Positions 33,049 through 40,962 of a stretch of 40,962 nt of DNA are shown here, piece after piece (position 1 is the stretch's first letter; every line of letters starts with the position of its first letter). Source of the stretch: Sulfurovum sp. (lineage in GTDB: Bacteria > Campylobacterota > Campylobacteria > Campylobacterales > Sulfurovaceae); the NCBI GenBank assembly GCA_027071315.1, contig JALSUP010000036.1, positions 1 through 40,962 of the forward strand, written 5' to 3'. A program made the position numbers and the translations under genes. The notes beneath the pieces are model-generated. The model did not search any database, was not told the DNA's origin, and saw only the letters and a program-made list of their open reading frames with translations.

Positions 33049-35250
33049 ATGTATCAAGATCAATTGTATAAAAGGCTTGCTTATCTTGAAGAGCAGCGGT
33101 CCGTTATTGAAGAAGAGATTATAATAATAAAACGAGAGATTGAAAAACTGTCACCATTTTCCAAGGCTGATAAGATTGCACTTTTCCGTCAACTTTTCAT
33201 AGGGAACAAACTTGTGTATGCCAAACATTGGATCAGTAAAGATGGTTTGAAAAAAGGTTATTCCCCTGTATCAAAGACATTTCGGGGGACGGACTATATT
33301 CCTCTAAATAATCACATCATCCAACAGCATCTTGAAGGTAAAATGAGGATGGGAACATATGCTGTTAAAAATCAGACGATGTGTTCTTTTCTTGCAGTTG
33401 ATCTGGATAAGTCCAGTTTTGTTGCAGATGCCAGAGCAATTCATGCTGTATGTAAAATGATGGATATACACCCATACTGTGAACTTTCTAAATCAGGGAA
33501 CGGAATTCATATCTGGTTTTTCTTTGCTGAAGATGTGAGAGCCAGAGATGCAAGGATACTTGGTGACTTGATGATTACCAAAGCTATGGATATCAGTGAT
33601 GGTATCGATATGAAAAGTTATGATCGTCTCTTTCCCAATCAGGACTATGTTGCCCCCGATGCACTGGGTAATCTTATCGCACTGCCTTTACACTATGGAT
33701 CTCGTAGTGAAGGGAAAACAGTTTTTATAGATATTGATACTATGCAACCCTATGAGAATCAATGGGACATACTTCAAAATGTTATTAAAATCCCCTCACA
33801 GAAACTACAGAATCTGATAGCTGACTATGCGAGACTGACTGAGGCGACAACTTTGATGCCATGGGAAATCAAACAGGAAAAGTTGATACTGCCAAAATCG
33901 ATTCAAATGGTTTTACACAATGCAATTTATATTGATAAGTCAGCACTCTCAAAAACATTTCTCAATCTACTAAAAAGAATGGCATCCTTTTACAACCCGG
34001 AATTTTTTATGCGTCAAAGGCAGAGACTGTCAACATTCAATACTCCAAGGGTTGTCTCGACCTATGAGTTAAATGAACGTTATATTATTTTGCCTCGTGG
34101 ATTGTATGGAAAACTTTTGCGTTTTTTCAAAAAACATCGTATACCTGTCAGTATAGAAGATAAACGTTTAAAGCAGAAAGTGTCTTCTCAAAATTTTCAT
34201 TTAAAACTTCGGTATGAACAGAACAAAGCACTTGATGATATTTTAAAGAATGATTACTCCTTATTGATCGCACCTCCCGGATTTGGTAAAACAGCAGTTG
34301 CCGCAGCAGTGATTTTCAAGCGTTCTGTAAAAACACTCATTTTAGTGCATAAAACGATTCTTTTGGAACAGTGGGCAAATAGACTAAGTGAATATTTTCA
34401 AATTGACATCAAATCAATAGGCATATTGGGCAAAGGAAAGAAAAAACTCAATGGCAATCTTGATGTTGTTACATTACAATCATTAAAAAACAGAGCTGAG
34501 CTAATTGAAAACTATTCACAGATTATTATTGATGAAGCACATCATATGCCGGCTGTTTCGTTTGAAATACCACTTAAGAGATTTAAAGGAAAATATGTGT
34601 TGGGGCTAAGTGCGACACCCAAACGTAAAGATGGGATGGAAGCGATCATGTATCTTCAGTGTGGGGACATAGTGCATGAATCCGTACGAAAAAACAGAGT
34701 GAAGCATACACTGAAAACCATTACGACCCAATACGATACTTTTTTAGATCATTTTAGCATGATGCTTGGCGAGATTACAGAAGATGATATGCGAAATAAG
34801 CAAATCATAGAGGAGATAATAAACCTTTCAGATAGAAAGATTCTTGTATTGAGTGAGCGTATTGAACACTTAAACATTTTGTGGCATATGTTGGAAGCAA
34901 AGGGGATTGATGCTGTGTTGCTTTATGGTGGACTTAAAACAAAAGAGAAGAGGTTGCAGTTTGAAAAAACGGAGAATGCATCCATTATTCTTTCAACAAG
35001 CAGTTATATTGGTGAGGGAATTGACATAGGACATCTTGATACCATTATTTTCACCATGCCTATTTCTTACCCTGAGCGTATAGTGCAATATTTGGGACGG
35101 ATAGGCAGGCAAGGGCAACAGTGTCTTGCTATAGATTTTATTGATGCCACTGTGCCTATGTTAAAAAATAGTTTTAACAAGAGAATGAGAGGGTATAAGA
35201 AAATGGGCTATGTATTGTCTCATAGTAGATCATTATTTGAACCTATCTAA
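33049..35250 (+). CDS. TOTE-type archaeo-eukaryotic primase fused to SF2 helicase
   Basis: 733 residues. A coiled coil (about 5-38) is followed by an archaeo-eukaryotic primase/polymerase (AEP) domain (about 45-250) with catalytic D118/D120 (LAVDLDK), the SGNGIHIW motif (149-156) and YDRLFPNQDYVAP. The pattern matches the AEP domain of TOTE conflict systems, but the usual Cys-rich zinc insertion before IPLNNHIIQQHLEG is missing. The SF2 helicase (about 395-715) has Walker A APPGFGKTA (K414), DEAH (495-498), GLSATPKR and QYLGRIGRQG. No nuclease domain follows. Likely a nucleic-acid-targeting defence or mobile-element protein. It is AT-richer than the rTCA genes and lies between repeats of the rnpB end, next to a toxin-antitoxin pair. 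Confidence 0.85.
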   Translation: MYQDQLYKRLAYLEEQRSVIEEEIIIIKREIEKLSPFSKADKIALFRQLFIGNKLVYAKHWISKDGLKKGYSPVSKTFRGTDYIPLNNHIIQQHLEGKMRMGTYAVKNQTMCSFLAVDLDKSSFVADARAIHAVCKMMDIHPYCELSKSGNGIHIWFFFAEDVRARDARILGDLMITKAMDISDGIDMKSYDRLFPNQDYVAPDALGNLIALPLHYGSRSEGKTVFIDIDTMQPYENQWDILQNVIKIPSQKLQNLIADYARLTEATTLMPWEIKQEKLILPKSIQMVLHNAIYIDKSALSKTFLNLLKRMASFYNPEFFMRQRQRLSTFNTPRVVSTYELNERYIILPRGLYGKLLRFFKKHRIPVSIEDKRLKQKVSSQNFHLKLRYEQNKALDDILKNDYSLLIAPPGFGKTAVAAAVIFKRSVKTLILVHKTILLEQWANRLSEYFQIDIKSIGILGKGKKKLNGNLDVVTLQSLKNRAELIENYSQIIIDEAHHMPAVSFEIPLKRFKGKYVLGLSATPKRKDGMEAIMYLQCGDIVHESVRKNRVKHTLKTITTQYDTFLDHFSMMLGEITEDDMRNKQIIEEIINLSDRKILVLSERIEHLNILWHMLEAKGIDAVLLYGGLKTKEKRLQFEKTENASIILSTSSYIGEGIDIGHLDTIIFTMPISYPERIVQYLGRIGRQGQQCLAIDFIDATVPMLKNSFNKRMRGYKKMGYVLSHSRSLFEPI

Positions 35251-35318
35251 ATAAGATTTGTGAAAAAAGGCGTCACTACTGTATGGATAGATATTGTAAA
35301 TACGGGAATAGGGCATAA

Positions 35319-35331
35319 CTTATCGTTGCAC
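35319..35331 (+). repeat. Right direct repeat, copy of the rnpB 3' end (candidate attR)
   Basis: CTTATCGTTGCAC, identical to 32215-32227, lies 69 bases after the primase-helicase stop. The bases that follow (TTAACTCAT, then a GAGGTC/GACCTC hairpin) also echo the rnpB end, although the 5' flank does not. Confidence 0.55.
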
Positions 35332-35347
35332 TTAACTCATCCTATAT

Positions 35348-35363
35348 GAGGTCTTTTGACCTC
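35348..35363 (+). terminator. Hairpin similar to the rnpB terminator
   Basis: GAGGTC / GACCTC with a TTTT loop. It corresponds in position and form to the hairpin after rnpB and would terminate the primase-helicase transcript. Confidence 0.5.
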
Positions 35364-35431
35364 CATTAGTTTCTCAATAGTTTGCTATCCTAACACACAT
35401 CTTTCCAATAAAGGACACATCATAAATATGA

Positions 35432-35437
35432 TATGAT
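35432..35437 (+). promoter_or_regulatory. Possible -10 element of the lasso-peptide cluster
   Basis: TATGAT lies 41 bases before the PqqD-like gene in an AT-rich 228-bp gap. No clear -35 is seen. The gap also holds the rnpB-end repeat and no convincing gene. Confidence 0.35.
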
Positions 35438-35478
35438 TTGTCAAAAGAAAAACAAATAAATTACAGAAGTAGAATAAA

Positions 35479-35754
35479 ATGAATTTAGAACAAAGTATTG
35501 TCTTTTCTGGGACTATTTTTGCACAGCTCGTAGATGATGAGCTTGTGTTATTGGATATGGAGAGTGAAAAGTATTTTGGTCTGAATGAAGTCGGTACATC
35601 TATCTGGCAGGCGATGCAGGAGAACAAAAAACTACAGGATGTCTATGAGGTATTGCTGGAAGAGTACGATGTAACACCCGAAGTGCTGAAAGAGGAACTG
35701 ATGTCGTTTGTCGCTTCTATGTCCGATGCCGGGTTGATCACACTTGAAGATTAA
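35479..35754 (+). CDS. PqqD-like RiPP recognition protein (lasso peptide B1)
   Basis: 91 residues of the PqqD family. LVLLDMESEKYFGLNEVGTS, then IWQAMQ, is the usual opening of such domains, followed by DVYEVLLEEYDVT and a helix with DAGLITLED at the end. In lasso-peptide pathways this stand-alone protein binds the leader of the precursor peptide and presents it to the leader peptidase (B2). It is the first gene of the cluster, with an ABC exporter, B2, kinase and cyclase downstream. Confidence 0.88.
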   Translation: MNLEQSIVFSGTIFAQLVDDELVLLDMESEKYFGLNEVGTSIWQAMQENKKLQDVYEVLLEEYDVTPEVLKEELMSFVASMSDAGLITLED

Positions 35755-35783
35755 GTTTTTTTTCTTTTCCCTCACTGCTGCTG

Positions 35784-37553
35784 ATGCATAATACTTATAC
35801 TTTTCAAACCCTTTACCGTCAGATAAAGTCACAAAAAAGTGACTTTTGGCGTACCAACCTTTACGGTATACTGGCAACCTTACTGCTTTTACCTATCCCT
35901 ATGCTCATCCCACTACTTATCGACGAAGTGCTCCTGGAGCATCCGGGAAAAATGACAGCCTGGATCAGCTCTCTCTTTGGCAGTACTGAAACCTGGGTCT
36001 ATATTGTCACTATTCTTGTCACGGTGATGCTTTTACGTTTTGTAGCTTTCTATTTCAATAACCGAAAAACATTTTATGCCATAAAGATCACGCAAAAAAT
36101 TTCTTATCTACTCCGTTATCGTATTTTACATCATCTTGAACGTGTCTCTTTGGCAGAGTTTGAAACACTGAAGTCCGGAGGAGTAGCGGCAAAGACCATT
36201 CAGGATGTCGAGATGGTGAGTAGTTTTGCCGGACAGACAGTCGTTACTCTGCTTACTTCTGTGTTAATGCTTGTGGGTATTGCGGGTGTCATGCTCTGGA
36301 TGAACTGGGTACTGGCACTCCTTGTTTTCATACTCAATCCACTTTTCTTAGCCTTTTCCAAACTTTTGGGACGAAAAACAGGTGAGTTAATGCGTCGGCA
36401 AAATGAAGCGTACCAGGTTTATCAGGAGCTTTTGGCAGAAACACTTGAACTCTTTGTGCAAGTGCGTGCTTCCAATCAGGAAAAAAGCTTTTTTGGACTC
36501 TTGCAAAACCGTGCAAAAAAGATGGAAGAGACGGCACTCGACTACGGGTACAAGTCTATGGTCGCAAGCAGTGCTTCGGCTTTAATGACCACTACGGTCG
36601 TAGATGTCTTCCGTGCTTTGGGTATTGCTGCGGTGGCATACTCGGACCTGACCATTGGTATGATGATCGCCTTTCTTTTCTACCTCTCTACGCTTGTGCA
36701 GCCTGTACAGCAGCTTATGGGGCTGGTGATCGGCTATCAGACGACAAAACCGGCATTCGTACGCATCAATACACTCCTGACTCTGGAGCAGGAGCCGCAT
36801 TATGCACATGAAGAGAACCCTTTTGAAGGGAAAGTAACTACCTCTCTGGCACTCAATGACATCTCTTTTGCCTATGGTAACGGCAAGACAATACTGCATG
36901 GTATTTCTTTGAAAGCTGCTGAGGGACAGAAGATCGCGTTGATCGGTCCAAGCGGCAGCGGTAAGACGACGATCGCCCAGATCATGGTGGGGTTCTACCC
37001 TTCTCACAGAGGAGAGATACATTACGGAGATGCTCCCATAGAAAAGATCGGCTTACCTGTGGTGAGAGAAAATGTGGCACTCATGCTTCAGCAATCACTT
37101 TTCTTCAATGACAGTATACGCATGAACCTGACACTCTCTAAAACGATTGATGATGAAAAGATCTACAAAGCGCTTCGTGCTGCCCAGATGGAAGACTTTA
37201 TTAAAGGGCTGGAAGAGGGACTAGATGCACGTATAGGGAAGAACGGCATCCGTCTTTCAGGCGGTCAAAGACAAAGACTGGCCATTGCCAGACTCATACT
37301 CTCCGACCCGAAGATCGTCATCTTCGACGAAGCCACTTCCGCACTCGACAATGCCACAGAGTACCATCTTTATGAAACACTGGCACCCTTTCTTGAAGGC
37401 AGAACCACCGTCATCATCGCCCACAGAACCACAACCATTAAGCAGGCAGACTACATTTACCTCATAGAAGAGGGACGGGTTAAAGCAGAAGGGATTTATA
37501 ATGTCCTACAGGAAAATGGGCTAATAAAAGAAGATTTTGATGCAGACCAATAG
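35784..37553 (+). CDS. ABC exporter, fused permease and ATPase (lasso peptide D)
   Basis: 589 residues. A six-helix membrane domain (about 25-320) is followed by an ATPase domain (about 345-589) with Walker A GPSGSGKTT, signature LSGGQRQRLAIAR, Walker B IVIFDEATSALD and the H-loop IIAHRTTT. There is no C39 peptidase domain, so leader removal must be done by another protein, consistent with the separate B2 gene 12 bases downstream. Likely role: export of, and self-immunity to, the mature peptide. Confidence 0.9.
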   Translation: MHNTYTFQTLYRQIKSQKSDFWRTNLYGILATLLLLPIPMLIPLLIDEVLLEHPGKMTAWISSLFGSTETWVYIVTILVTVMLLRFVAFYFNNRKTFYAIKITQKISYLLRYRILHHLERVSLAEFETLKSGGVAAKTIQDVEMVSSFAGQTVVTLLTSVLMLVGIAGVMLWMNWVLALLVFILNPLFLAFSKLLGRKTGELMRRQNEAYQVYQELLAETLELFVQVRASNQEKSFFGLLQNRAKKMEETALDYGYKSMVASSASALMTTTVVDVFRALGIAAVAYSDLTIGMMIAFLFYLSTLVQPVQQLMGLVIGYQTTKPAFVRINTLLTLEQEPHYAHEENPFEGKVTTSLALNDISFAYGNGKTILHGISLKAAEGQKIALIGPSGSGKTTIAQIMVGFYPSHRGEIHYGDAPIEKIGLPVVRENVALMLQQSLFFNDSIRMNLTLSKTIDDEKIYKALRAAQMEDFIKGLEEGLDARIGKNGIRLSGGQRQRLAIARLILSDPKIVIFDEATSALDNATEYHLYETLAPFLEGRTTVIIAHRTTTIKQADYIYLIEEGRVKAEGIYNVLQENGLIKEDFDADQ

Positions 37554-37565
37554 GATAGATAGTTT

Positions 37566-38027
37566 ATGATCAGAAAATTTAAAAAATTCACACAACTCTC
37601 TGCAGCAGAGAAAGCCCTTTTTCTTGAAGCCTATTATACACTGGGGATGATGCGTGCAGGTATTTTGACGCTTTCTTTCAAACGTCTGTCCCGTAAACTC
37701 CAACACTTTCCCAAAGCAGTTCCTCTGCCTGAACTGGATGAAAAACAGAGAATAAAAGCAGAAAACATCGGGCGTGCCGTGGTACGTGCTGCTGCATTCA
37801 CACCCTGGGAAAGTGCCTGCCTCGCACAATCACTCACTGCTCAGAAAATGCTGGAAAAACGCGGTATACCCGGTGTCTTCTACCTGGGTGTCGCGAAAGA
37901 TGAAACAGAACCCGGTAAAATGAATGCACACGCCTGGACACAATGCGGAGAACACATTCTCACCGGAAGCGGCGGACATCAGGCCTTTACCGTTGTCTCC
38001 GTTTTTGGCTGGAATTTACCAAAGTAA
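37566..38027 (+). CDS. Lasso-peptide leader peptidase (B2, transglutaminase-like)
   Basis: 153 residues of the lasso-peptide B2 family (transglutaminase-like cysteine protease). The catalytic Cys is C85 in TPWESACLAQSLTAQKML and the His is H122 in KMNAHAWTQCGE. RGIPGVFYLGVAKD is the usual stretch between them. The recognition domain is not fused to it but supplied by the PqqD-like gene, the arrangement known in many proteobacterial clusters. It cleaves the leader from the precursor, exposing the N-terminus for ring closure by the cyclase. Confidence 0.9.
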   Translation: MIRKFKKFTQLSAAEKALFLEAYYTLGMMRAGILTLSFKRLSRKLQHFPKAVPLPELDEKQRIKAENIGRAVVRAAAFTPWESACLAQSLTAQKMLEKRGIPGVFYLGVAKDETEPGKMNAHAWTQCGEHILTGSGGHQAFTVVSVFGWNLPK

Positions 38028-38107
38028 ATACTGGATCTATGATATTGCCATACTATGCCAGGACTAAAGTCGCCAGTTCCAAAACTTCTATCTCATTAAA
38101 TATAAGT

Positions 38108-38113
38108 TATAAT
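38108..38113 (+). promoter_or_regulatory. Possible internal -10 element before the kinase gene
   Basis: TATAAT lies 26 bases before the kinase ATG in a 111-bp gap within the cluster, suggesting that the kinase and cyclase genes can be expressed from a second promoter. Confidence 0.4.
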
Positions 38114-38138
38114 ATTTTAAAATACTTACGGAGCATTT

Positions 38139-39023
38139 ATGACCGCATATGGAATAAAGATCATCTCCGATATTGCCTTTCCTTTGGATCTGTTACAGGA
38201 GACGGAAAAACGCTATGAAGTAGAACTTTCTTCAAACATTCCGGAGCCGCTTAAAAATGCTATCACCTGTGGATTTTATCTGTATTGGGCACATGGACGT
38301 AGAGTATACCTCTATTCAGATCGTGAATTTGACGGCAGTGAAGCAGCGCAACCCTGGTGTTATGAGGTTGAAGATGTTGTGACGTTTTACTGGGGAGGTG
38401 GTGAGCGAACAATTTATTATGAGTTGGGTAAAAAAGGCGATGCGAACTTACTGGGTTTTTGGTTCATTCATCTTCTTTTGCCACTCTATATGACTTTGGA
38501 GAATATGTATGATCTTCTGCATGCTGGTGCGGTGGAAGTCGATGGTAAACCCATCTGCTTCATTGCCCCCTCAATGGGTGGTAAATCGACGATGACAGAT
38601 TACTTCATGAAGCAGGGGCATCCATTGGTCTCGGACGACAAGGTGCCGACTTTTATTCAGGACGGCAGTGTTATGGCCGTCGGTTCCCATCCGTATCACA
38701 GGCCTTACAGAAAGTTTGAAGAGTTGGGTTATAGGGTTGAAACGTTTACGGACAGCTTTAAACCCATCCATGCTTTTTACGAGCTTGAAGGTGCAGAGAG
38801 TGATGCAGAGATCAGGATAGAAGAGGTCAAAGGTTTTGCGAAGTTCGATGCACTTTTGCAAAATTATCTCTATATGTTCTCATGGCTGAAACCGCAACGT
38901 TTAAAATATCTTTCCCAAATGTTAAACAGTATCAGGGTTTTTCATGTGGCCGTGCCTTGGGATATGCAGAGATTGGGTGAAGTACATACAATGATCTGTA
39001 CACATAGTCAAGGGTTAAAATGA
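38139..39023 (+). CDS. HprK-like kinase of the lasso-peptide cluster
   Basis: 294 residues. The Walker A APSMGGKST (K149) and the following HPLVSDDKVPT are characteristic of HPr(Ser)-kinase-like proteins found in lasso and other RiPP clusters. The N-terminal 120 residues (YLYWAHGRRVYLYSD) form the usual substrate-side domain of this subgroup. In paeninodin-type pathways such a kinase phosphorylates the C-terminal Ser of the precursor; here the target cannot be seen. The start has ACGGAG upstream, and the stop overlaps the cyclase ATG by 4 bases. Confidence 0.85.
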   Translation: MTAYGIKIISDIAFPLDLLQETEKRYEVELSSNIPEPLKNAITCGFYLYWAHGRRVYLYSDREFDGSEAAQPWCYEVEDVVTFYWGGGERTIYYELGKKGDANLLGFWFIHLLLPLYMTLENMYDLLHAGAVEVDGKPICFIAPSMGGKSTMTDYFMKQGHPLVSDDKVPTFIQDGSVMAVGSHPYHRPYRKFEELGYRVETFTDSFKPIHAFYELEGAESDAEIRIEEVKGFAKFDALLQNYLYMFSWLKPQRLKYLSQMLNSIRVFHVAVPWDMQRLGEVHTMICTHSQGLK

Positions 39024-40924
39024 GTGGATTTCTTGGAATCTTTAATCGTAATGGAAACGCAGTAGAGAAAGAAATGGTTCAGACTATGCTTGATGCCAGC
39101 GACTATTGGGAAGCAGATGAAAAAGACACATGGTCAGAAGGGTTTGTTGCTCTTGGTCATACCATGTTGTGGAATACCCCGGAGTCCAAATATGAACACT
39201 TGCCTCTCAAAAAAGATGCCATTGTTTTAACCATGGATGCACGTATAGACAACCGTGAAGAACTGGCTAAAGAGATAGCTCTTCCTGACAGATCTTTAAG
39301 CGAAATAGGTGACAGTGAATTCATTTTGAGTGCTTATAAAAAATGGGGAGACGAGTGTCCTAATCATTTGTTAGGTGATTTTGCCTTTGCCATTTGGGAT
39401 GAGACAAAACAGCAACTTTTTTGTGCCCGTGATCATGTGGGTGTCAAGCAGTTTTATTATCATGTGTCTGAGACGCTTTTTCTTTTTGGAAATGACTTGA
39501 AAGGTTTGACTCAGTATCTAAATATTTCAAAAGAGATCAACGATGAAGCTGTGGCGAACTACATAGTCAACCATCAGCTTTTAAGTAATACATTGACATT
39601 TTTTGAAACTTTCATGAAGTTACCTCCTGCACATACACTAATTGTTTCTAATTCCAAGATAGAAGAAAAATGTTACTGGAGACTGGAAGATGCCCCAAAA
39701 GTAAAACTTCCCAATGCAGAAGCGTATGCCAAGAAACTGAGAGAGCTTTTAGAAGAAGCTGTGTATGCGAGAATGCGTTCGGACTATCCTATTACTTCAC
39801 ACTTGAGTGGAGGTCTTGACTCTTCATCTATTGCTGTTTTGGCAGCAAGGAAGTTGAAGGAAAAGGGTGAAAAACTTTTGGCATTTAACTGGGTACAAGA
39901 ACCTGGAGAGGGTGATGATCCTGAATATTATGAATGGGCAAATAGTAAAATGATCGCAGAAACTGAAGATATTGATCATCATTATGTCTCACTGACTTCT
40001 AAAGATATAGCTGCGCATATGAGTGAACGAAATATAGTTTATGGAGAAACTACACAATTTTGGTATGAATACCCGGTACGTGAGGCTGTTCAAAAAAGTG
40101 ATTCACGTACTATACTTTCCGGGTGGGGAGGAGACGAACTGGCTACCTATCATGGTCAGTCATTTTATGCTGACCTGTTTATGCATGGAAAGTTTTTGAG
40201 ACTTTTTAAAGAAGTAAAAGTAAGAATGAAAAAGAAAAAAGGCTTCAAACCTCTTCTTGGTTTTATTTATCATTGTATTTCTATACCGCTTGTAGCAAGA
40301 AATCTATATTGTAAAATGCCAAAAATCACTTGTGATGAAGCAACTTTTCCTTTTGTGCAAAAGGAATTTATGACTATGGTTGAAAAAGAGAACAATAGAT
40401 ACCGTATCTTGACAATGCAACCTCAAAAAACCATTAGAGAGCATATGATGGCATATTGGGATAATGCTCATATCCAAAGTCGAATAGAGTCTTGGGAAAC
40501 AGCTTCGAAAACTACCAAGATAGAGTACAAGTACCCTTTGCTAGACAAGCGTATTATTGAGTATATATTGGGAGTGCCGGTTGAGTACTTTGTTCAAGAC
40601 AGCATTGGACGATATTTGTTTCGCAATATTGTAAAAGATTTATTGCCTAAAAATATTGTATGGAATAATACAAAAACAGAACCTCAAAGAGTTAAAAGGT
40701 TATCTATATTGAGTCTTGATGCATTAAAACATATTGTTTCAGATTTGAAATTTGATTCCTCAAAATATATTATGATTGATCAACTATTTATAGAGGTTAA
40801 TGATATAAGACCAAATCAGTTAGATAGAACAGATATTCTAAAGGGCACCTCTAAAAATACCCTCCCAATTCCAAAATCAGAACCTAAAGTCATTATTCCT
40901 CAAATGATGCCTTCATTCATTTGA
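39020..40924 (+). CDS. Lasso macrolactam synthetase, asparagine-synthetase-like (C)
   Basis: 634 residues. The N-terminal part (about 1-200) is like the glutaminase domain of AsnB, but the nucleophile Cys2 is replaced by Ser (MSGFLGIF), so it should not use glutamine. The synthetase domain (about 225-530) has the ATP-pyrophosphatase loop SGGLDSS (263-269) and SGWGGDELATYHGQ. It would adenylate the Asp/Glu side chain of the core peptide and close the lasso ring with the free N-terminus made by B2. A C-terminal extension of about 100 residues is less conserved. The last third is AT-richer than the start of the cluster. The protein ends 38 bases before the window edge, so its stop is inside the window. 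Confidence 0.88.
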   Translation: MSGFLGIFNRNGNAVEKEMVQTMLDASDYWEADEKDTWSEGFVALGHTMLWNTPESKYEHLPLKKDAIVLTMDARIDNREELAKEIALPDRSLSEIGDSEFILSAYKKWGDECPNHLLGDFAFAIWDETKQQLFCARDHVGVKQFYYHVSETLFLFGNDLKGLTQYLNISKEINDEAVANYIVNHQLLSNTLTFFETFMKLPPAHTLIVSNSKIEEKCYWRLEDAPKVKLPNAEAYAKKLRELLEEAVYARMRSDYPITSHLSGGLDSSSIAVLAARKLKEKGEKLLAFNWVQEPGEGDDPEYYEWANSKMIAETEDIDHHYVSLTSKDIAAHMSERNIVYGETTQFWYEYPVREAVQKSDSRTILSGWGGDELATYHGQSFYADLFMHGKFLRLFKEVKVRMKKKKGFKPLLGFIYHCISIPLVARNLYCKMPKITCDEATFPFVQKEFMTMVEKENNRYRILTMQPQKTIREHMMAYWDNAHIQSRIESWETASKTTKIEYKYPLLDKRIIEYILGVPVEYFVQDSIGRYLFRNIVKDLLPKNIVWNNTKTEPQRVKRLSILSLDALKHIVSDLKFDSSKYIMIDQLFIEVNDIRPNQLDRTDILKGTSKNTLPIPKSEPKVIIPQMMPSFI

Positions 40925-40962
40925 GAGAAATTCTATAAAATCAATAGAAAAAATTCTTCCAT

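Noticed and set aside
35260-35349. 29-codon GTG ORF as lasso precursor
   Set aside because: No ribosome site, no Thr at -2 with Asp/Glu at ring position 7-9, and it overlaps the rnpB-end repeat.
38055-38099. 14-codon ORF in the lasso gap
   Set aside because: Too short and Pro/Lys-rich without an acidic ring residue; no ribosome site.
38039-38218. 59-codon ORF before the kinase as lasso precursor
   Set aside because: It runs deep into the kinase gene in another frame, has a weak ribosome site and lacks the leader and core pattern of lasso precursors.

Overview
The window looks like a chromosome segment from a Campylobacterota (Epsilonproteobacteria) chemolithoautotroph, most like Sulfurovum or Sulfurimonas. 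This is inferred from gene content: a reductive TCA (rTCA) block (monomeric isocitrate dehydrogenase, malate dehydrogenase, two-subunit class I fumarase, class II fumarase, succinyl-CoA ligase, four-subunit 2-oxoglutarate:ferredoxin oxidoreductase), an FqrB-type flavodoxin/ferredoxin reductase known from Helicobacter and Campylobacter, tight operons and moderately AT-rich DNA. No species was confirmed by search.

Layout. 1-4313 is a tripartite efflux operon: the end of a TolC-like protein, an HlyD-like adaptor, and an RND permease encoded as two half-length genes. 4448-6453 holds efp and a ClC chloride transporter. 6471-9796 (minus strand) holds a large exported DUF302-like protein and an exported protein built of 11-residue repeats. 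9971-13139 holds a cytochrome c'-like protein, a second, orphan HlyD-like adaptor, FqrB, a DJ-1 family protein and a small membrane protein. 13201-17852 holds dnaE and a shorter paralogue of the DUF302-like protein. 18043-29809 is the rTCA block: icd, mdh, class I fumarase alpha and beta, fumC, sucCD and oorDABC. OOR consumes reduced ferredoxin in the carbon-fixing direction, and FqrB may link that pool to NADPH or quinone. 30007-32231 holds two small unknown proteins, glutaminase and the RNase P RNA gene rnpB.

Accessory DNA starts at the 3' end of rnpB. A type II toxin-antitoxin pair and a 733-residue primase-helicase (TOTE-type archaeo-eukaryotic primase domain plus SF2 helicase) lie between rnpB and a second copy of its last bases (13 identical bases, then a similar hairpin) about 3.1 kb downstream. 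This is what a small integrated defence or mobile island would leave.

Immediately after it, 35479-40924 encodes what looks like a lasso-peptide (RiPP) biosynthesis cluster: PqqD-like recognition protein (B1), ABC exporter (D), transglutaminase-like leader peptidase (B2), HprK-like kinase and an asparagine-synthetase-like macrolactam cyclase (C) whose glutaminase cysteine is replaced by serine. No convincing precursor peptide gene (A) is visible, so it probably lies just beyond the right edge or is an unusual short ORF. This cluster and the primase-helicase island are the two most interesting systems here.
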